DNA from: Sphingopyxis sp. OPL5
GTDB taxonomy: Bacteria; Pseudomonadota; Alphaproteobacteria; Sphingomonadales; Sphingomonadaceae
Direction: 5' to 3'
DNA: 64,000 nucleotides
Assembly: GCF_003797775.2 (NCBI RefSeq)
Contig: NZ_CP060725.1
Span: forward strand, 2,164,001 to 2,228,000
The stretch's first letter is position 1; the number at the start of each line of letters is the position of its first letter. Positions 33,933-45,139 of the stretch are shown in pieces. The translations under genes and the position numbers were made by a program. A model generated the notes under the pieces. The model did no database searches, was not told the DNA's origin, and saw only the letters and a list, made by a program, of their open reading frames with translations.

Positions 33933-34551
33933 GGAAACGGGCCTCCAGCTTTTCGACCGCCGCGCGGGTCAGGACCAGCGTGTCGGCACGGATGATGTCA
34001 TAGACGTTGGCACCCGCCGCCGGCATCGAGTCGATGCCGATGAGGTTGGCCGACGCCATGGCGAAGCTTTCATGGACCGCATCGCCGTCGATGAAGAGTG
34101 CGCGGTTGCCGAGTTCGAACTTGCCGAGCTGGCCGGCGAGCGCCTTGGTCTTGGCATCCTTGAGCTCGAGCGTGTCGAGAACGACGATCTTGCCGCCCTT
34201 CGCCTTGTCGCTGAGCGCCATCTTGAGGCCAAGCGCGCGAATCTTCTTGTTCAGCGAGTGACCGAAGGTGCGGGCCCGGGGACCGTGCGCCTTGCCGCCG
34301 CCGATGAAGATCGGTGCCTTGCGATCGCCGTGACGGGCGGTACCGCCGCCCTTCTGGCGACCGAACTTCTTGCCGGTGCGGGCGACGTCGCTGCGTTCGC
34401 GGGCGGCGCGAGCCGGACCACGGCGCTTTTCGAGCTGCCACGAAACGACGCGGTGCAGGATGTCGGCGCGCGGATCGACGCCGAAGACGTCGTCGTTGAG
34501 GTCGATATCGGTGCCGGCCTTGCCGTCGATGGTCTGAACCTTGACCTTCAT
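33925..34551 (-). CDS. rplD: 50S ribosomal protein L4
   Basis: L4 lines the exit tunnel and in E. coli also shuts down its own S10 operon through the leader RNA. The 208-residue product has the tunnel loop with [20 protein letters not shown] near residue 60 and the globular C-terminal half with [17 protein letters not shown]. The presence of a structured spacer ahead of rplC makes autoregulation worth considering. It lies two bases after rplC. Confidence 0.97.
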   Translation of the reverse strand: MKVKVQTIDGKAGTDIDLNDDVFGVDPRADILHRVVSWQLEKRRGPARAARERSDVARTGKKFGRQKGGGTARHGDRKAPIFIGGGKAHGPRARTFGHSLNKKIRALGLKMALSDKAKGGKIVVLDTLELKDAKTKALAGQLGKFELGNRALFIDGDAVHESFAMASANLIGIDSMPAAGANVYDIIRADTLVLTRAAVEKLEARFHG

Positions 34552-34553
34552 GA

Positions 34554-35333
34554 TCAGGACTCCTGCGCGCCGTCGGTGGTCGCGGTGTCGGTGACGACGG
34601 TCTCTTCGACCGGCGTTTCGACCGGCGCGTCTGCCGGGGCTTCCTGGTTGCTGTTGGCCGCGCTCTTGATGCCCGCCGGATAGGGGGCCTCGGGGTGGCG
34701 CGGCAGCTTGACCGCATCGCGGACCATCAGCCAGCCGCCCTTCGAGCCAGGGACCGAGCCCTTGACGAAGAGAAGGCCGCGCTCGACGTCGGTGCGGACG
34801 ATTTCGAGATTCTGCTGGGTGCGGTTGCGCGCGCCCATGTGGCCGGCCATCTTCTTGTTCTTGAAGACGCGGCCCGGATCCTGGCGGTTACCCGTCGAAC
34901 CATGGGCACGGTGGCTGATCGACACGCCGTGCGTGGCGCGCATGCCTCCGAAACCCCAGCGCTTCATCGCACCGGCAAAACCTTTGCCCTGCGTGACGCC
35001 CTGGATGTCCACGATCTGGCCGGCGACGAAATGGTCGGCCGACAGTTCGGCACCGACATCGAGCGTCGCGTCGTCAGCGACGCGGAATTCGACGACCTTC
35101 GCCTTGGGTTCGACTTCGGCCTTGCCGAAAGCGCCGCGCTGGGGCTTGGCGACGTTCTTCGCCTTCGCCGAGCCGGCACCGAGTTGGACGGCAACATAGC
35201 CGTCGCGTTCTTGTTCGCGCACGGAGATAACCTGACAGCCTTCGAGGCTCAGGACGGTGACGGGCACGTGGCGGCCGTCGTCCTGAAACAGGCGGGTCAT
35301 CCCCATTTTTTTCGCGATCACGCCAGTCCGCAT
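34554..35333 (-). CDS. rplC: 50S ribosomal protein L3 with acidic C-terminal tail
   Basis: L3 starts large-subunit assembly and reaches the peptidyl transferase centre. The 259-residue product begins [20 protein letters not shown] and has the [20 protein letters not shown] loop near residue 140, where the usual methylated glutamine region is replaced by [23 protein letters not shown] as in relatives. Residues from about 222 form an acidic, threonine- and valine-rich tail that E. coli L3 lacks. The ATG at 35333 has GAGGAG eight bases ahead, so the TTG at 35339 is rejected. Confidence 0.96.
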   Translation of the reverse strand: MRTGVIAKKMGMTRLFQDDGRHVPVTVLSLEGCQVISVREQERDGYVAVQLGAGSAKAKNVAKPQRGAFGKAEVEPKAKVVEFRVADDATLDVGAELSADHFVAGQIVDIQGVTQGKGFAGAMKRWGFGGMRATHGVSISHRAHGSTGNRQDPGRVFKNKKMAGHMGARNRTQQNLEIVRTDVERGLLFVKGSVPGSKGGWLMVRDAVKLPRHPEAPYPAGIKSAANSNQEAPADAPVETPVEETVVTDTATTDGAQES

Positions 35334-35635
35334 GATCAATACTCCTCAACAGAGGCCGGGCGGACCATTCCGCACGGCTTGCGGGAAGCCATCAAGCCAA
35401 GCCCGACGACTACCCTCCCAGCCCATAATTTCGATGCATCGCCCCGTCCGGGCTGAGGTGCCGCCATCCCGAAGGACCTGCGGCGAGACGGGGGACGCAG
35501 CCCGGACCCTGATGCTTCCAGGGGAAGCGGTCCGGCGGTATCCACCCTATCGTCGGTCCGGATCGCTCCGGACGATGCAGGCAGCGAACCGCCTGCCGAT
35601 AGAGACCCCGGTCTTCACCGGGGCTTCGCTGGCCT
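35334..35635 (-). ncRNA. Structured spacer between rpsJ and rplC, candidate leader RNA
   Basis: These 302 bases hold no credible gene but several strong hairpins. On the transcribed strand, right after rpsJ, come CCCCGGT/ACCGGGG (35606-35623), GCAGGC/GCCTGC (35577-35596), GTCCGGA/TCCGGAC (35556-35573) and a long stem closed by CCCCGTC/GACGGGG (35442-35493). The other S10 genes are spaced by 0-30 bases, so this gap stands out. It may be an L4-binding or other leader that sets expression of rplC and the genes after it, but no known class was recognised. Confidence 0.5.
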
Positions 35636-35947
35636 TTAGGCCAGCTTGATTTCGACGTTCACGCCCGCGGCGAGGTCGAGCTTCATCAGCGCATCGACCG
35701 TCTGCGGGGTCGGCTGCACGATGTCGAGCAGCCGCTTGTGGGTACGGACCTCGAACTGCTCGCGCGACTTTTTGTCGACATGCGGACCGCGGTTCACGGT
35801 GAACTTTTCGATGCGCGTCGGCAGCGGGATCGGGCCGCGAATAAGCGCTCCGGTACGACGCGCCGTGTCGGCGATGTCGGTGGTGGCCTGATCGAGCACG
35901 CGGTGATCAAAGGCCTTGAGGCGAATGCGAATATTCTGCGTTTCCAT
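35636..35947 (-). CDS. rpsJ: 30S ribosomal protein S10 (NusE)
   Basis: S10 is a small-subunit protein and, as NusE, a partner of NusB and NusG in antitermination. The 103-residue product starts [20 protein letters not shown] and has [20 protein letters not shown] and the [20 protein letters not shown] helix. It follows tuf by 148 bases containing two strong hairpins, and is separated from rplC by the structured spacer. Confidence 0.97.
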   Translation of the reverse strand: METQNIRIRLKAFDHRVLDQATTDIADTARRTGALIRGPIPLPTRIEKFTVNRGPHVDKKSREQFEVRTHKRLLDIVQPTPQTVDALMKLDLAAGVNVEIKLA

Positions 35948-35993
35948 GACTATTCCAGTCGAATCCCGTCTGACGATGCGAAAGAGCCGAAAT

Positions 35994-36030
35994 GGCCTGC
36001 TCCGGCTCCCGCAGGGAAGCCGGATCGGCC
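35994..36030 (-). terminator. Hairpin ahead of rpsJ
   Basis: A stem closed by GGCC/GGCC with an inner CCGGCTTCC/GGGAGCCGG pairing can form in the tuf-rpsJ gap. No T-run follows. Together with the hairpin at 36051-36084 it may reduce read-through from tuf or protect the end of the tuf message. Confidence 0.4.
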
Positions 36031-36050
36031 ATCTAAATTCCTAGTGCTAC

Positions 36051-36084
36051 GAGCCGCGCGAATCGCTTCCGAATCGCGCGGCTC
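36051..36084 (-). terminator. Hairpin downstream of tuf
   Basis: Eleven-base arms GAGCCGCGCGA and TCGCGCGGCTC pair perfectly around a 12-base loop, starting 12 bases after the tuf stop. The bases after it are not a T-run, so it is probably a partial terminator or a 3' stabilising stem for the abundant tuf message. Confidence 0.5.
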
Positions 36085-36095
36085 GCGGCCCTATA

Positions 36096-37286
36096 TTACT
36101 TTGTGATGGTCGCGACAACCCCTGCGCCGACCGTGCGGCCACCTTCGCGAATCGCGAAGCGCAGACCCGGGTCCATGGCGATCGGGGCGATCAGCTTGAC
36201 GGCGAGCTGGACGTTGTCGCCGGGCATGACCATCTCGGTGCCCTCGGGGAGGATGACCTCGCCGGTGACGTCCGTGGTGCGGAAGTAGAACTGCGGACGA
36301 TAGTTCGCAAAGAACGGCGTGTGACGGCCGCCCTCGTCCTTCGACAGGACATAGACTTCCGAGGTGAACTCGGTGTGCGGCTTGATCGTGCCGGGCTTGC
36401 AGAGAACCTGGCCACGCTCGACTTCTTCACGGCCGACGCCACGGATCAGCGCACCGACGTTGTCGCCAGCCTGGCCCTGGTCGAGCAGCTTGCGGAACAT
36501 TTCGACGCCGGTCACGACGGTCTTCTTGGTGTCCTTGATGCCGACGATTTCGACTTCTTCACCGACCTTGACGATGCCGGTTTCGATACGGCCGGTGACG
36601 ACGGTACCGCGACCCGAGATCGAGAACACGTCTTCGATCGGCATCAGGAAGGGCTTGTCGAGCGGACGCTCCGGCTGCGGGATCCATGCATCGACGGCTT
36701 CCATCAGCTTCAGGATCGCGTCCTTGCCGATGGCGTCGTCGCGACCTTCGAGGGCGGCGAGCGCCGAACCCGGGATGATCGGAATATTGTCGCCGTCGAA
36801 GTCGCGCTTCGAAAGCTCTTCGCGGATTTCGAGTTCGACGAGCTCGAGCAGCTCGGGATCGTCCAGCTGGTCGACCTTGTTAAGGAAGACGACCATGGTG
36901 GGAACGCCAACCTGCTTCGCGAGCAGGATGTGCTCCTTGGTCTGCGGCATCGGGCCGTCAGCGGCCGACACGACGAGGATCGCGCCGTCCATCTGGGCAG
37001 CACCGGTGATCATGTTCTTCACATAGTCGGCGTGGCCCGGGCAATCGACGTGCGCATAGTGGCGGGCGCCGGTTTCATATTCGACGTGGGCGGTCGAGAT
37101 GGTGATGCCGCGTTCGCGCTCTTCGGGCGCCTTGTCGATGTTCGCGAAGTCGACGGCGACGCCGCCCGACGTTTCGGCGAGCACCTTCGTGATCGCCGCG
37201 GTCAGCGAGGTCTTGCCATGGTCGACGTGACCGATGGTGCCGATGTTGCAGTGCGGCTTCGTCCGCTCAAATTTAGCCTTGGCCAT
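36096..37286 (-). CDS. tuf: Elongation factor Tu
   Basis: EF-Tu carries aminoacyl-tRNA to the ribosome. The 396-residue product has G1 GHVDHGKT near residue 19, the switch-2 [16 protein letters not shown] for guanine recognition, and the beta-barrel domains 2 and 3 ([18 protein letters not shown] and so on). It lies between fusA and rpsJ, the standard str operon place. Only one tuf gene is in the window; many relatives have a second copy elsewhere. Confidence 0.98.
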   Translation of the reverse strand: MAKAKFERTKPHCNIGTIGHVDHGKTSLTAAITKVLAETSGGVAVDFANIDKAPEERERGITISTAHVEYETGARHYAHVDCPGHADYVKNMITGAAQMDGAILVVSAADGPMPQTKEHILLAKQVGVPTMVVFLNKVDQLDDPELLELVELEIREELSKRDFDGDNIPIIPGSALAALEGRDDAIGKDAILKLMEAVDAWIPQPERPLDKPFLMPIEDVFSISGRGTVVTGRIETGIVKVGEEVEIVGIKDTKKTVVTGVEMFRKLLDQGQAGDNVGALIRGVGREEVERGQVLCKPGTIKPHTEFTSEVYVLSKDEGGRHTPFFANYRPQFYFRTTDVTGEVILPEGTEMVMPGDNVQLAVKLIAPIAMDPGLRFAIREGGRTVGAGVVATITK

Positions 37287-37370
37287 GATTTAAGAACCTT
37301 CTTGTTCGATAGTTGAATTGATCAGTCTTGGACGAGCCTGCTGAATCAGGCGCCGCCCTTAGAGGGCTTT

Positions 37371-37395
37371 GCCGCGCGGCGCAAGTCCGCGCGGC
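37371..37395 (-). terminator. Hairpin between fusA and tuf
   Basis: Nine-base arms GCCGCGCGG and CCGCGCGGC pair perfectly around a 7-base loop, ten bases after the fusA stop. A second small stem, GCCCT/AGGGC, follows. With no T-run, partial termination or message processing is the more likely role, letting tuf be made at a different level from fusA. Confidence 0.45.
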
Positions 37396-37404
37396 TTAGA
37401 CCCG

Positions 37405-39498
<2,094 letters not shown>

Positions 39499-39608
39499 GG
39501 TCTTGTCCTTGAATTTGGGGGGAGGCCGCGAGGGCCACCCCCGATATAGGAAGGATTGTTACGAATGCGAGACGCCCGGCCACGAGGGCGGTGGCATCCC
39601 GCGTTCGA

Positions 39609-40079
39609 TTACCAGCGGTAGTGGCTGAAAGCGCGGTTGGCTTCGGCCATGCGGTGCGTGTCTTCGCGCTTCTTCACCGCGTTGCCGCGGTTGTTCGAGG
39701 CGTCGAGCAGCTCACCCGACAGGCGCGCGGCCATCGTCGTTTCGCTGCGGTTGCGCGCGGCGGTGATCAGCCAGCGGATCGCGAGCGCCTGCGCACGGTC
39801 CGGACGGACTTCGACCGGAACCTGATAGGTCGCACCGCCGACGCGGCGGCTGCGGACTTCGATGTTCGGACGGATATTCGCCAGCGCTTCGTGGAACACG
39901 CCGATCGGTTCCTTCTTGGCACGGGCTTCGACCGATTCGAGGGCGCCATAGACGATGCCTTCGGCGGTGGACTTCTTCCCGTCCAGCATGACGCTGTTCA
40001 TGAATTTCGACAGCACCACATCACCGAAACGGGGATCGGGCAGGATTTCGCGGCGTTCAGGACGACGACGACGAGCCAT
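39609..40079 (-). CDS. rpsG: 30S ribosomal protein S7
   Basis: S7 nucleates the 3' domain of the small subunit and in E. coli represses the str operon. The 156-residue product starts [20 protein letters not shown] and includes [20 protein letters not shown] and the basic C-terminal [19 protein letters not shown] use the ATG at 40079; the frame reaches further up but without family sequence. Confidence 0.97.
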   Translation of the reverse strand: MARRRRPERREILPDPRFGDVVLSKFMNSVMLDGKKSTAEGIVYGALESVEARAKKEPIGVFHEALANIRPNIEVRSRRVGGATYQVPVEVRPDRAQALAIRWLITAARNRSETTMAARLSGELLDASNNRGNAVKKREDTHRMAEANRAFSHYRW

Positions 40080-40151
40080 AGGTAATTCCTTTGTACAACA
40101 GCATCCCGGCGCCAAGCGCAGCGGGATGATCAAAAGCCGAAAAAGCGGTCC

Positions 40152-40523
40152 TTACTTCGGACGCTTCGCACCGTATTTCGAACGGCTCTGCTTGCGGTCC
40201 TTCACACCCTGCGTATCGAGCACGCCGCGCAGGACGTGGTAACGCACACCGGGAAGATCGCGGACACGACCGCCGCGGATCAGCACAACGCTGTGTTCCT
40301 GGAGGTTGTGGCCTTCGCCGGGGATGTAAGTGATGACTTCGCGCTGGTTGGTCAGGCGGACCTTGGCAACCTTACGGAGCGCCGAGTTCGGCTTTTTCGG
40401 GGTGGTCGTATAGACTCGGGTGCAAACGCCGCGCTTCTGCGGGTTTGCGTCCATCGCCGGGACCTTGGACTTCACCTTCTGGGGAGTCCGGCCCTTGCGG
40501 ACCAGCTGGTTGATCGTGGGCAT
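40152..40523 (-). CDS. rpsL: 30S ribosomal protein S12 with Arg88
   Basis: S12 controls decoding accuracy in the A-site. The 123-residue product starts [20 protein letters not shown] and keeps Lys43 in [13 protein letters not shown]. At residue 88 the usual lysine is arginine ([13 protein letters not shown]), an exchange known to give streptomycin resistance in other bacteria. The ATG at 40523 is preceded by GGTGA. It is the first gene of the large leftward ribosomal block and faces away from the glycosylase gene at 40784. Confidence 0.97.
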   Translation of the reverse strand: MPTINQLVRKGRTPQKVKSKVPAMDANPQKRGVCTRVYTTTPKKPNSALRKVAKVRLTNQREVITYIPGEGHNLQEHSVVLIRGGRVRDLPGVRYHVLRGVLDTQGVKDRKQSRSKYGAKRPK

Positions 40524-40783
40524 GAATGCTTCACCTTTAAATGTCCGCCCATCAAAGCGAACGGTTACTGTACTGCGGTGGATGAAACATCGACCGGACC
40601 CCACGGAAAACCGCGGAAAACGGGCGACCTTGTAACAGCAAAAGACCCCGGCGGATCACAAGGATCTTCCGGAGGCTCCATCCGCGCCAGCAATGTTCAA
40701 GCGCTGTTGTAACCGGAAGTGGCGGTTAAGCGCCGCTTTCGATCGACGCGGCCCCTAGCGGCGATTCCCCTGAGGGTCAAGGG

Positions 40784-41329
40784 GTGAGCAAGATTGTTGC
40801 GCCGGGCGGGGCGGGCTATCGGGTGGCGATGCCGCCCGTCCGCCACGCCAGCTTCGCCGCGCATGTCGCGCCCGACACCCGCCTGCTGATCCTCGGCAGC
40901 CTGCCCGGCGCCCGCTCGCTCGCCGAACGGCGCTATTATGCGCATCCGACGAACCAGTTCTGGCGCCTCGTGGGCGAGGTGATCGACCGGCCGCTGGCGA
41001 CGATGGGTTATGACGCGCGACTCGCGGCGCTGCGTGAAGCGCGTGTCGGCCTGTGGGACGTGATCCGCACAGCCGAACGGCGGTCGAGCAGCGACAGCGA
41101 GATTCGCGGGGTCGAAGCGCAGGATCTGGCGGCGCTGGTCGCAACGCTGCCCGAATTGCGGACGGTCGCGTTCAACGGCGGCAAGGCAGCGGCGATCGGG
41201 CGGCGGCAGTTGCCGGTGCTGGACGCTGTGGCGGTGATCGATCTGCCGTCGAGCAGCGCAGCGAATACGACTCGCTATGCGGTGAAGCTGGAGCGATGGC
41301 TGCCGTTGAAAGCCGCGATCACCGGCTGA
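40784..41329 (+). CDS. DNA-deoxyinosine glycosylase (uracil-DNA glycosylase superfamily)
   Basis: The 181-residue protein belongs to the UDG superfamily group that removes deaminated bases such as hypoxanthine or uracil. Seen motifs are LLILGSLPGARSL near residue 35, YYAHPTNQFWRLVGEV, and LRTVAFNGGKAAAIG towards the end, which form the catalytic pocket. The GTG at 40784 is used; an in-frame ATG at 40829 (MPPVRHASF) would shorten it by 15 residues and also fits the family start. It diverges from rpsL. Confidence 0.85.
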   Translation: MSKIVAPGGAGYRVAMPPVRHASFAAHVAPDTRLLILGSLPGARSLAERRYYAHPTNQFWRLVGEVIDRPLATMGYDARLAALREARVGLWDVIRTAERRSSSDSEIRGVEAQDLAALVATLPELRTVAFNGGKAAAIGRRQLPVLDAVAVIDLPSSSAANTTRYAVKLERWLPLKAAITG

Positions 41330-41381
41330 AGCCTAGCCCTTACAAGCGAAACGAAGCCAGCCTGGAACGGTCCACGCCGCA

Positions 41382-42119
41382 TCATAGCCCGCGCGCCGCC
41401 GCCTCGGAGACGGCTGCCGCGCGTTCGGCGGCGGCGGCAACGCCATCGGCGTCATCTTCGGCATGGGCCTGTCGTTCACGCTCGAGAAGTTCGGCCAATT
41501 CGTCGGCTCGGTCGGGATCCTCCGCCATCGCCCGTGCATCGGCGCGGACCCGCTCTTCCTCGCGGATCGCATCATATTCGGACCGGATATGCCGATCAAG
41601 CACCGCAGCAACCAGAAGGTCGCGGACCAGACTAACAAATCTCGTCCCGCGTTCGGGCTCGACCACCGCGCCGCCGTCGCCTCCCGCGATGGAATAATCG
41701 ACGTCGGTCCGGAAGGTCGTGCCCTTCAGGTCGACGCCTTCCGCTTTGGCAAGAGCCTGGATGTCGCCCTTGCCCAGCATCGCAGCGACATTGTCCGCTT
41801 TGGTCAGGACATCCTCCGGCACGGTGATCGACAGCCGCCCCGCACAGCGCCGCCCCGCGTCGGGACCCTTTTCGATCACCCGCGCATTCGCGACACTCAA
41901 TTCAAAACGATCGGCGACGGATCGAAAAGCCGACAGCGTCGCGCCCGACCCGCGCATGCGGTGATCGGCCATTTGCTGCGCGCCGGTGATCGCTTTTTCG
42001 GTGATGCCCTTGGTAAGCGCCGCGATCACCGCATCGCCCTGGCATGCCGCATCGGGGTTTTCCGCACAGGCGGCGAGCGAAAGAAGGGCCAGCGCCGCCA
42101 CGCTCCGGGTAAAATGCAT
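41382..42119 (-). CDS. Predicted lipoprotein of unknown function
   Basis: The 245-residue product starts with a lipoprotein signal, MHFTRSVAALALLSLAAC, with the cysteine at position 18. The middle has no family that I know. The last 70 residues are charged and alanine-rich (EREERVRADARAMAEDPDRA style) and likely helical, perhaps a coiled coil. Two further cysteines (in DAACQGD and RRCAGR) could form a disulfide. It lies alone between the glycosylase and the amidohydrolase genes, so context gives no hint. Confidence 0.7.
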   Translation of the reverse strand: MHFTRSVAALALLSLAACAENPDAACQGDAVIAALTKGITEKAITGAQQMADHRMRGSGATLSAFRSVADRFELSVANARVIEKGPDAGRRCAGRLSITVPEDVLTKADNVAAMLGKGDIQALAKAEGVDLKGTTFRTDVDYSIAGGDGGAVVEPERGTRFVSLVRDLLVAAVLDRHIRSEYDAIREEERVRADARAMAEDPDRADELAELLERERQAHAEDDADGVAAAAERAAAVSEAAARGL

Positions 42120-42173
42120 CGACCTGCCTTCGCTGTTGGACAAGGCCCGATCTAAACACCCCACCCGTTAAGA

Positions 42174-43469
42174 TCATTCTACCACCGTCCCCCGCGCCAT
42201 CACGAAATCGACCTTTTTGAGCACCCGCACATCGGCGATCGGGTCGCTGGCGACCGCGATGATGTCGGCGCTCTTGCCCGGCGCGATGGTGCCGATCTGG
42301 TCGGAGAGGCCGAGCAGGTCGGCGGCATTGACCGTCGCGGCTTTGAGCGCCTCGACAGGCGTCATGCCGTGCTGGACCATCAGTTCGAATTCGTCGCCGT
42401 TGCGGCCGTGCTTCGAGACGCCGGCGTCGGTGCCGAAGGCGATGCGCACGCCGCGCGGGACAAGCTGTTCGAGGCTCTTGCCGGTGATCGAAATGCGCCA
42501 TTGGATCTTCGCCAGCACGTCGGGCTCATAGGCCGCGGCATTGGCGGCGATGCGTTCCTTGTACCCGTTCACGGTCGACAATGTCGGGACATAATAGGTC
42601 TTCGATTTTGCCCACAGCGCGATCGTCGCCTCGTCGAGGATTGTGCCATGTTCGATCGAATCGGCGCCGGCGACGAGCGCGAGGCGGATGCCGTCGGCGC
42701 CATGCGCGTGGACCGCGACCTTTTTCCCGAACATATGTGCCGTATCGACGATCGCCTGCGCCTCGTCGTCGAACATCTGCTTGCCGAGGCCGGCGCCGAT
42801 GCGGCTATTGACCCCGCCGGTCGAGGCGAATTTGATCGCGTCGGCACCGCGCCCGACCTGATGACGCACCGCGCGGCGGCAATCGTCGGCGCCATTGCAG
42901 GTGTTGCCCGCGCCCGCGAAAAAGGGCTTGAGCTCGTCGCGATAACCGAGCGAACCGTCCATATGCCCGGCGCTGCCCGAGATCGCGTTGCCGGCATCGA
43001 CGATGCGCGGCCCCTGCACCTTGCCCGCGGCGATCGCATCCCTGAGAGCGAGCGTCGCGCCGTCGCCGTCGCCGAGGTTGCGCACCGTGGTGAAGCCCGC
43101 GCGCAGTGTCTTCATGCCGTTGACCTCGGCATTGAAGGCCTGCGCGGCGGGGCTGAGGGTGATTTCTTCCAGCTGCCCGGCGAGACCGCCGGCGTCGCTG
43201 GTGAGATGGACATGGCTGTCGATCAGCCCGGGGAGGACATATTTGTCGCTGAGGTCGATCAGGGTCGCGCCAGCGTCGGCGGGCTGGTGGCCGTCGGCGA
43301 TCGAGACGATCCGGCCGTTCTCGATGATGATCGTCGCGGCTCTCTTCGCGGGCTTGCCCGGTTCGGCGATCAGATGGCCGGCGTGGATGACCGTGCGGGC
43401 GGTCTGCGCGGCGGCGGGCGCGGCGAGCGCCGTGCCGAGCAGCAGGAGCGGGAGGAAGGTCTTGTTCAT
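42174..43469 (-). CDS. Secreted metal-dependent amidohydrolase (imidazolonepropionase-like)
   Basis: The 431-residue protein has a signal peptide ending APAAAQT and an amidohydrolase barrel. The metal ligands are in place: GLIDSHVHL, the lysine in ADAIKFAS, VAVHAHG, DSIEHGT, and the aspartate in FGTDAGV. Such exported enzymes often act as Xaa-Pro or other dipeptidases, or on cyclic amides. The substrate cannot be set by eye. The start ATG at 43469 is the only one that places the signal at the N-terminus. It stands alone and diverges from the HAD gene. Confidence 0.9.
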   Translation of the reverse strand: MNKTFLPLLLLGTALAAPAAAQTARTVIHAGHLIAEPGKPAKRAATIIIENGRIVSIADGHQPADAGATLIDLSDKYVLPGLIDSHVHLTSDAGGLAGQLEEITLSPAAQAFNAEVNGMKTLRAGFTTVRNLGDGDGATLALRDAIAAGKVQGPRIVDAGNAISGSAGHMDGSLGYRDELKPFFAGAGNTCNGADDCRRAVRHQVGRGADAIKFASTGGVNSRIGAGLGKQMFDDEAQAIVDTAHMFGKKVAVHAHGADGIRLALVAGADSIEHGTILDEATIALWAKSKTYYVPTLSTVNGYKERIAANAAAYEPDVLAKIQWRISITGKSLEQLVPRGVRIAFGTDAGVSKHGRNGDEFELMVQHGMTPVEALKAATVNAADLLGLSDQIGTIAPGKSADIIAVASDPIADVRVLKKVDFVMARGTVVE

Positions 43470-43496
43470 GCAGCGTCCCCTGTCGTCTGATGATGT

Positions 43497-43572
43497 CGTC
43501 ACCGCGGGCCTGACCCGGGGTTCTGCCGGTTTGAAGGCCAAGCGGGACCTTGGGTCAAGCCCGGGGTGACGA
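43497..43572. repeat. REP-like element, family A (copy 2)
   Basis: It begins CGTCACCGCGGGCCTGACCC and ends AGCCCGGGGTGACGA, with the GGCCAAGCGGGACC core that is shared with the copy at 18344-18424. The ends are inverted relative to each other. It lies in the short spacer between two diverging genes, so it probably overlaps a promoter region. Confidence 0.75.
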
Positions 43573-43622
43573 AGGGGGAGGGTGGCTTGCCCGCGACGCG
43601 CCCGATCGTTAAGCGCCGCCAC

Positions 43623-44300
43623 ATGACCGATCGCCTCGCCGATATCGATACGTGGCTCTTCGATCTCGACAACACGCTCTACCCGCCGTCGGCACAGCTG
43701 TTCGACCTGATCGACGCGCGCATGGGCGCGTTCATCATGCGGCTGCTGGACGTCGACGCCATCGAGGCGCGGCGGGTGCAGAAGCAATATTTTCACGACC
43801 ATGGCACGACGATGGCCGGGCTGATGCGCCATCATGGCGTTCATCCCGAGGATTTCCTGGTCGACGTCCATGCTATCGCGCTCGACCGCATCGCGCCGGA
43901 CGCGCGGCTGCGCGCGGGACTCGAGCGGCTGCCCGGACGACGGCTGATCTTCACCAACGCCGATGCCGATTATGCAGCGCGGGTGCTGGCGGCGCGCGGC
44001 ATCGCCGACCTGTTCGACGGCGTCTGCGACATTCGCGCCACGCGCTACACGCCCAAGCCCGATCCGGCCGCCTATCGGATGATGGTCGACCATCTGGGCA
44101 TCGACCCCAAACGCAGCCTGTTCGTCGAGGATATGGCGCGCAACCTGACCCCGGCGAAGGCGCTGGGGATGACCACCGTGTGGCTGGACAATGGCAGCGA
44201 AAGCGGCCATCGCGACCACCTGCCGGACCAGGTCGATTTCCATGTGAACGACATTTCGGACTGGCTCGACACTTTGCCGACACCCTGGGGGATTTCATGA
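43623..44300 (+). CDS. HAD family hydrolase, pyrimidine 5'-nucleotidase type
   Basis: The 225-residue protein is a haloacid dehalogenase-type phosphatase: motif [13 protein letters not shown] near residue 10, motif [13 protein letters not shown], motif III lysine in [10 protein letters not shown], and motif [11 protein letters not shown]. It matches the SDT1/pyrimidine 5'-nucleotidase group, which removes phosphate from UMP, CMP or flavin-like nucleotides. Its stop overlaps the dapD ATG (ATGA), so the two genes are coupled, although no pathway link is known to me. Confidence 0.9.
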   Translation: MTDRLADIDTWLFDLDNTLYPPSAQLFDLIDARMGAFIMRLLDVDAIEARRVQKQYFHDHGTTMAGLMRHHGVHPEDFLVDVHAIALDRIAPDARLRAGLERLPGRRLIFTNADADYAARVLAARGIADLFDGVCDIRATRYTPKPDPAAYRMMVDHLGIDPKRSLFVEDMARNLTPAKALGMTTVWLDNGSESGHRDHLPDQVDFHVNDISDWLDTLPTPWGIS

Positions 44301-45139
44301 CGACCGACCTGCAATCGACCATCGAAGCCGCCTGGGATGCGCGCGACACTTTGGGCCTGACGACGCAGGGCGCGGTGCGCGAGGCGGTCGAGACCGCGCT
44401 CGCCGGGCTCGACGACGGCCGCTATCGCGTCGCGACACGCGACGCGGGCGGCACCTGGCAGGTGAACCAGTGGCTGAAGAAGGCGGTGCTGCTGTCCTTC
44501 CGCCTCAACGACATGGAGGTCATCGAGGGCGGCGCCGGCGGCGCGACCTGGTGGGACAAGGTGCCGTCGAAATTCGCCGGCTGGGGCGAGAACCGTTTTC
44601 GCGATGCGGGCTTCCGCGCCGTCCCCGGCTCGATCGTCCGCCGCGGCGCCTTCATCAGCAAGGGCGCGGTGCTGATGCCGAGCTTCGTCAATATCGGCGC
44701 CTATGTCGGCGAGGGATCGATGGTCGACGCCTGGGCGACGGTCGGCAGCTGCGCGCAGATCGGCGCCAACGTCCATCTGTCGGGCGGCGCGGGGATCGGC
44801 GGCGTGCTCGAACCGCTGCAAGCCGGACCGGTGATCATCGAGGACGGCGCCTTCATCGGTGCGCGTGCCGAGGTTGCCGAGGGCGTGATCGTGCGCGAAG
44901 GCGCGGTGCTGTCGATGGGCGTCTACCTCGGCGCCTCGACCAAGATCATCGACCGCGCGACGGGCGAAATCTTCATCGGCGAAGTCCCCGCTTACTCGGT
45001 GGTCGTGCCGGGGTCGCTGCCCGGCAAGCCGCTGCCCGACGGCACGCCGGGGCCGTCGCTCTATTGCGCGGTGATCGTCAAGCGCGTCGATGCCAAGACG
45101 CGCGCCAAGACCGGGATCAACGAGCTGCTGCGCGACTGA
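44297..45139 (+). CDS. dapD: 2,3,4,5-tetrahydropyridine-2,6-dicarboxylate N-succinyltransferase
   Basis: DapD adds succinyl from succinyl-CoA in lysine and diaminopimelate synthesis. The 280-residue product has the N-terminal helical domain ([13 protein letters not shown]) and the left-handed beta-helix built from hexapeptide repeats: [40 protein letters not shown], and [20 protein letters not shown]. All are intact. The start is fixed by the ATGA overlap with the HAD gene. Its last 23 bases overlap the converging transglutaminase-like gene. Confidence 0.97.
   Translation: MTTDLQSTIEAAWDARDTLGLTTQGAVREAVETALAGLDDGRYRVATRDAGGTWQVNQWLKKAVLLSFRLNDMEVIEGGAGGATWWDKVPSKFAGWGENRFRDAGFRAVPGSIVRRGAFISKGAVLMPSFVNIGAYVGEGSMVDAWATVGSCAQIGANVHLSGGAGIGGVLEPLQAGPVIIEDGAFIGARAEVAEGVIVREGAVLSMGVYLGASTKIIDRATGEIFIGEVPAYSVVVPGSLPGKPLPDGTPGPSLYCAVIVKRVDAKTRAKTGINELLRD

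Noticed and set aside
41330..41381. Degenerate family B repeat between the glycosylase and lipoprotein genes
   Set aside because: Only GCGAAACGAAGC and a short CCTGGA remain; too little to call a copy.
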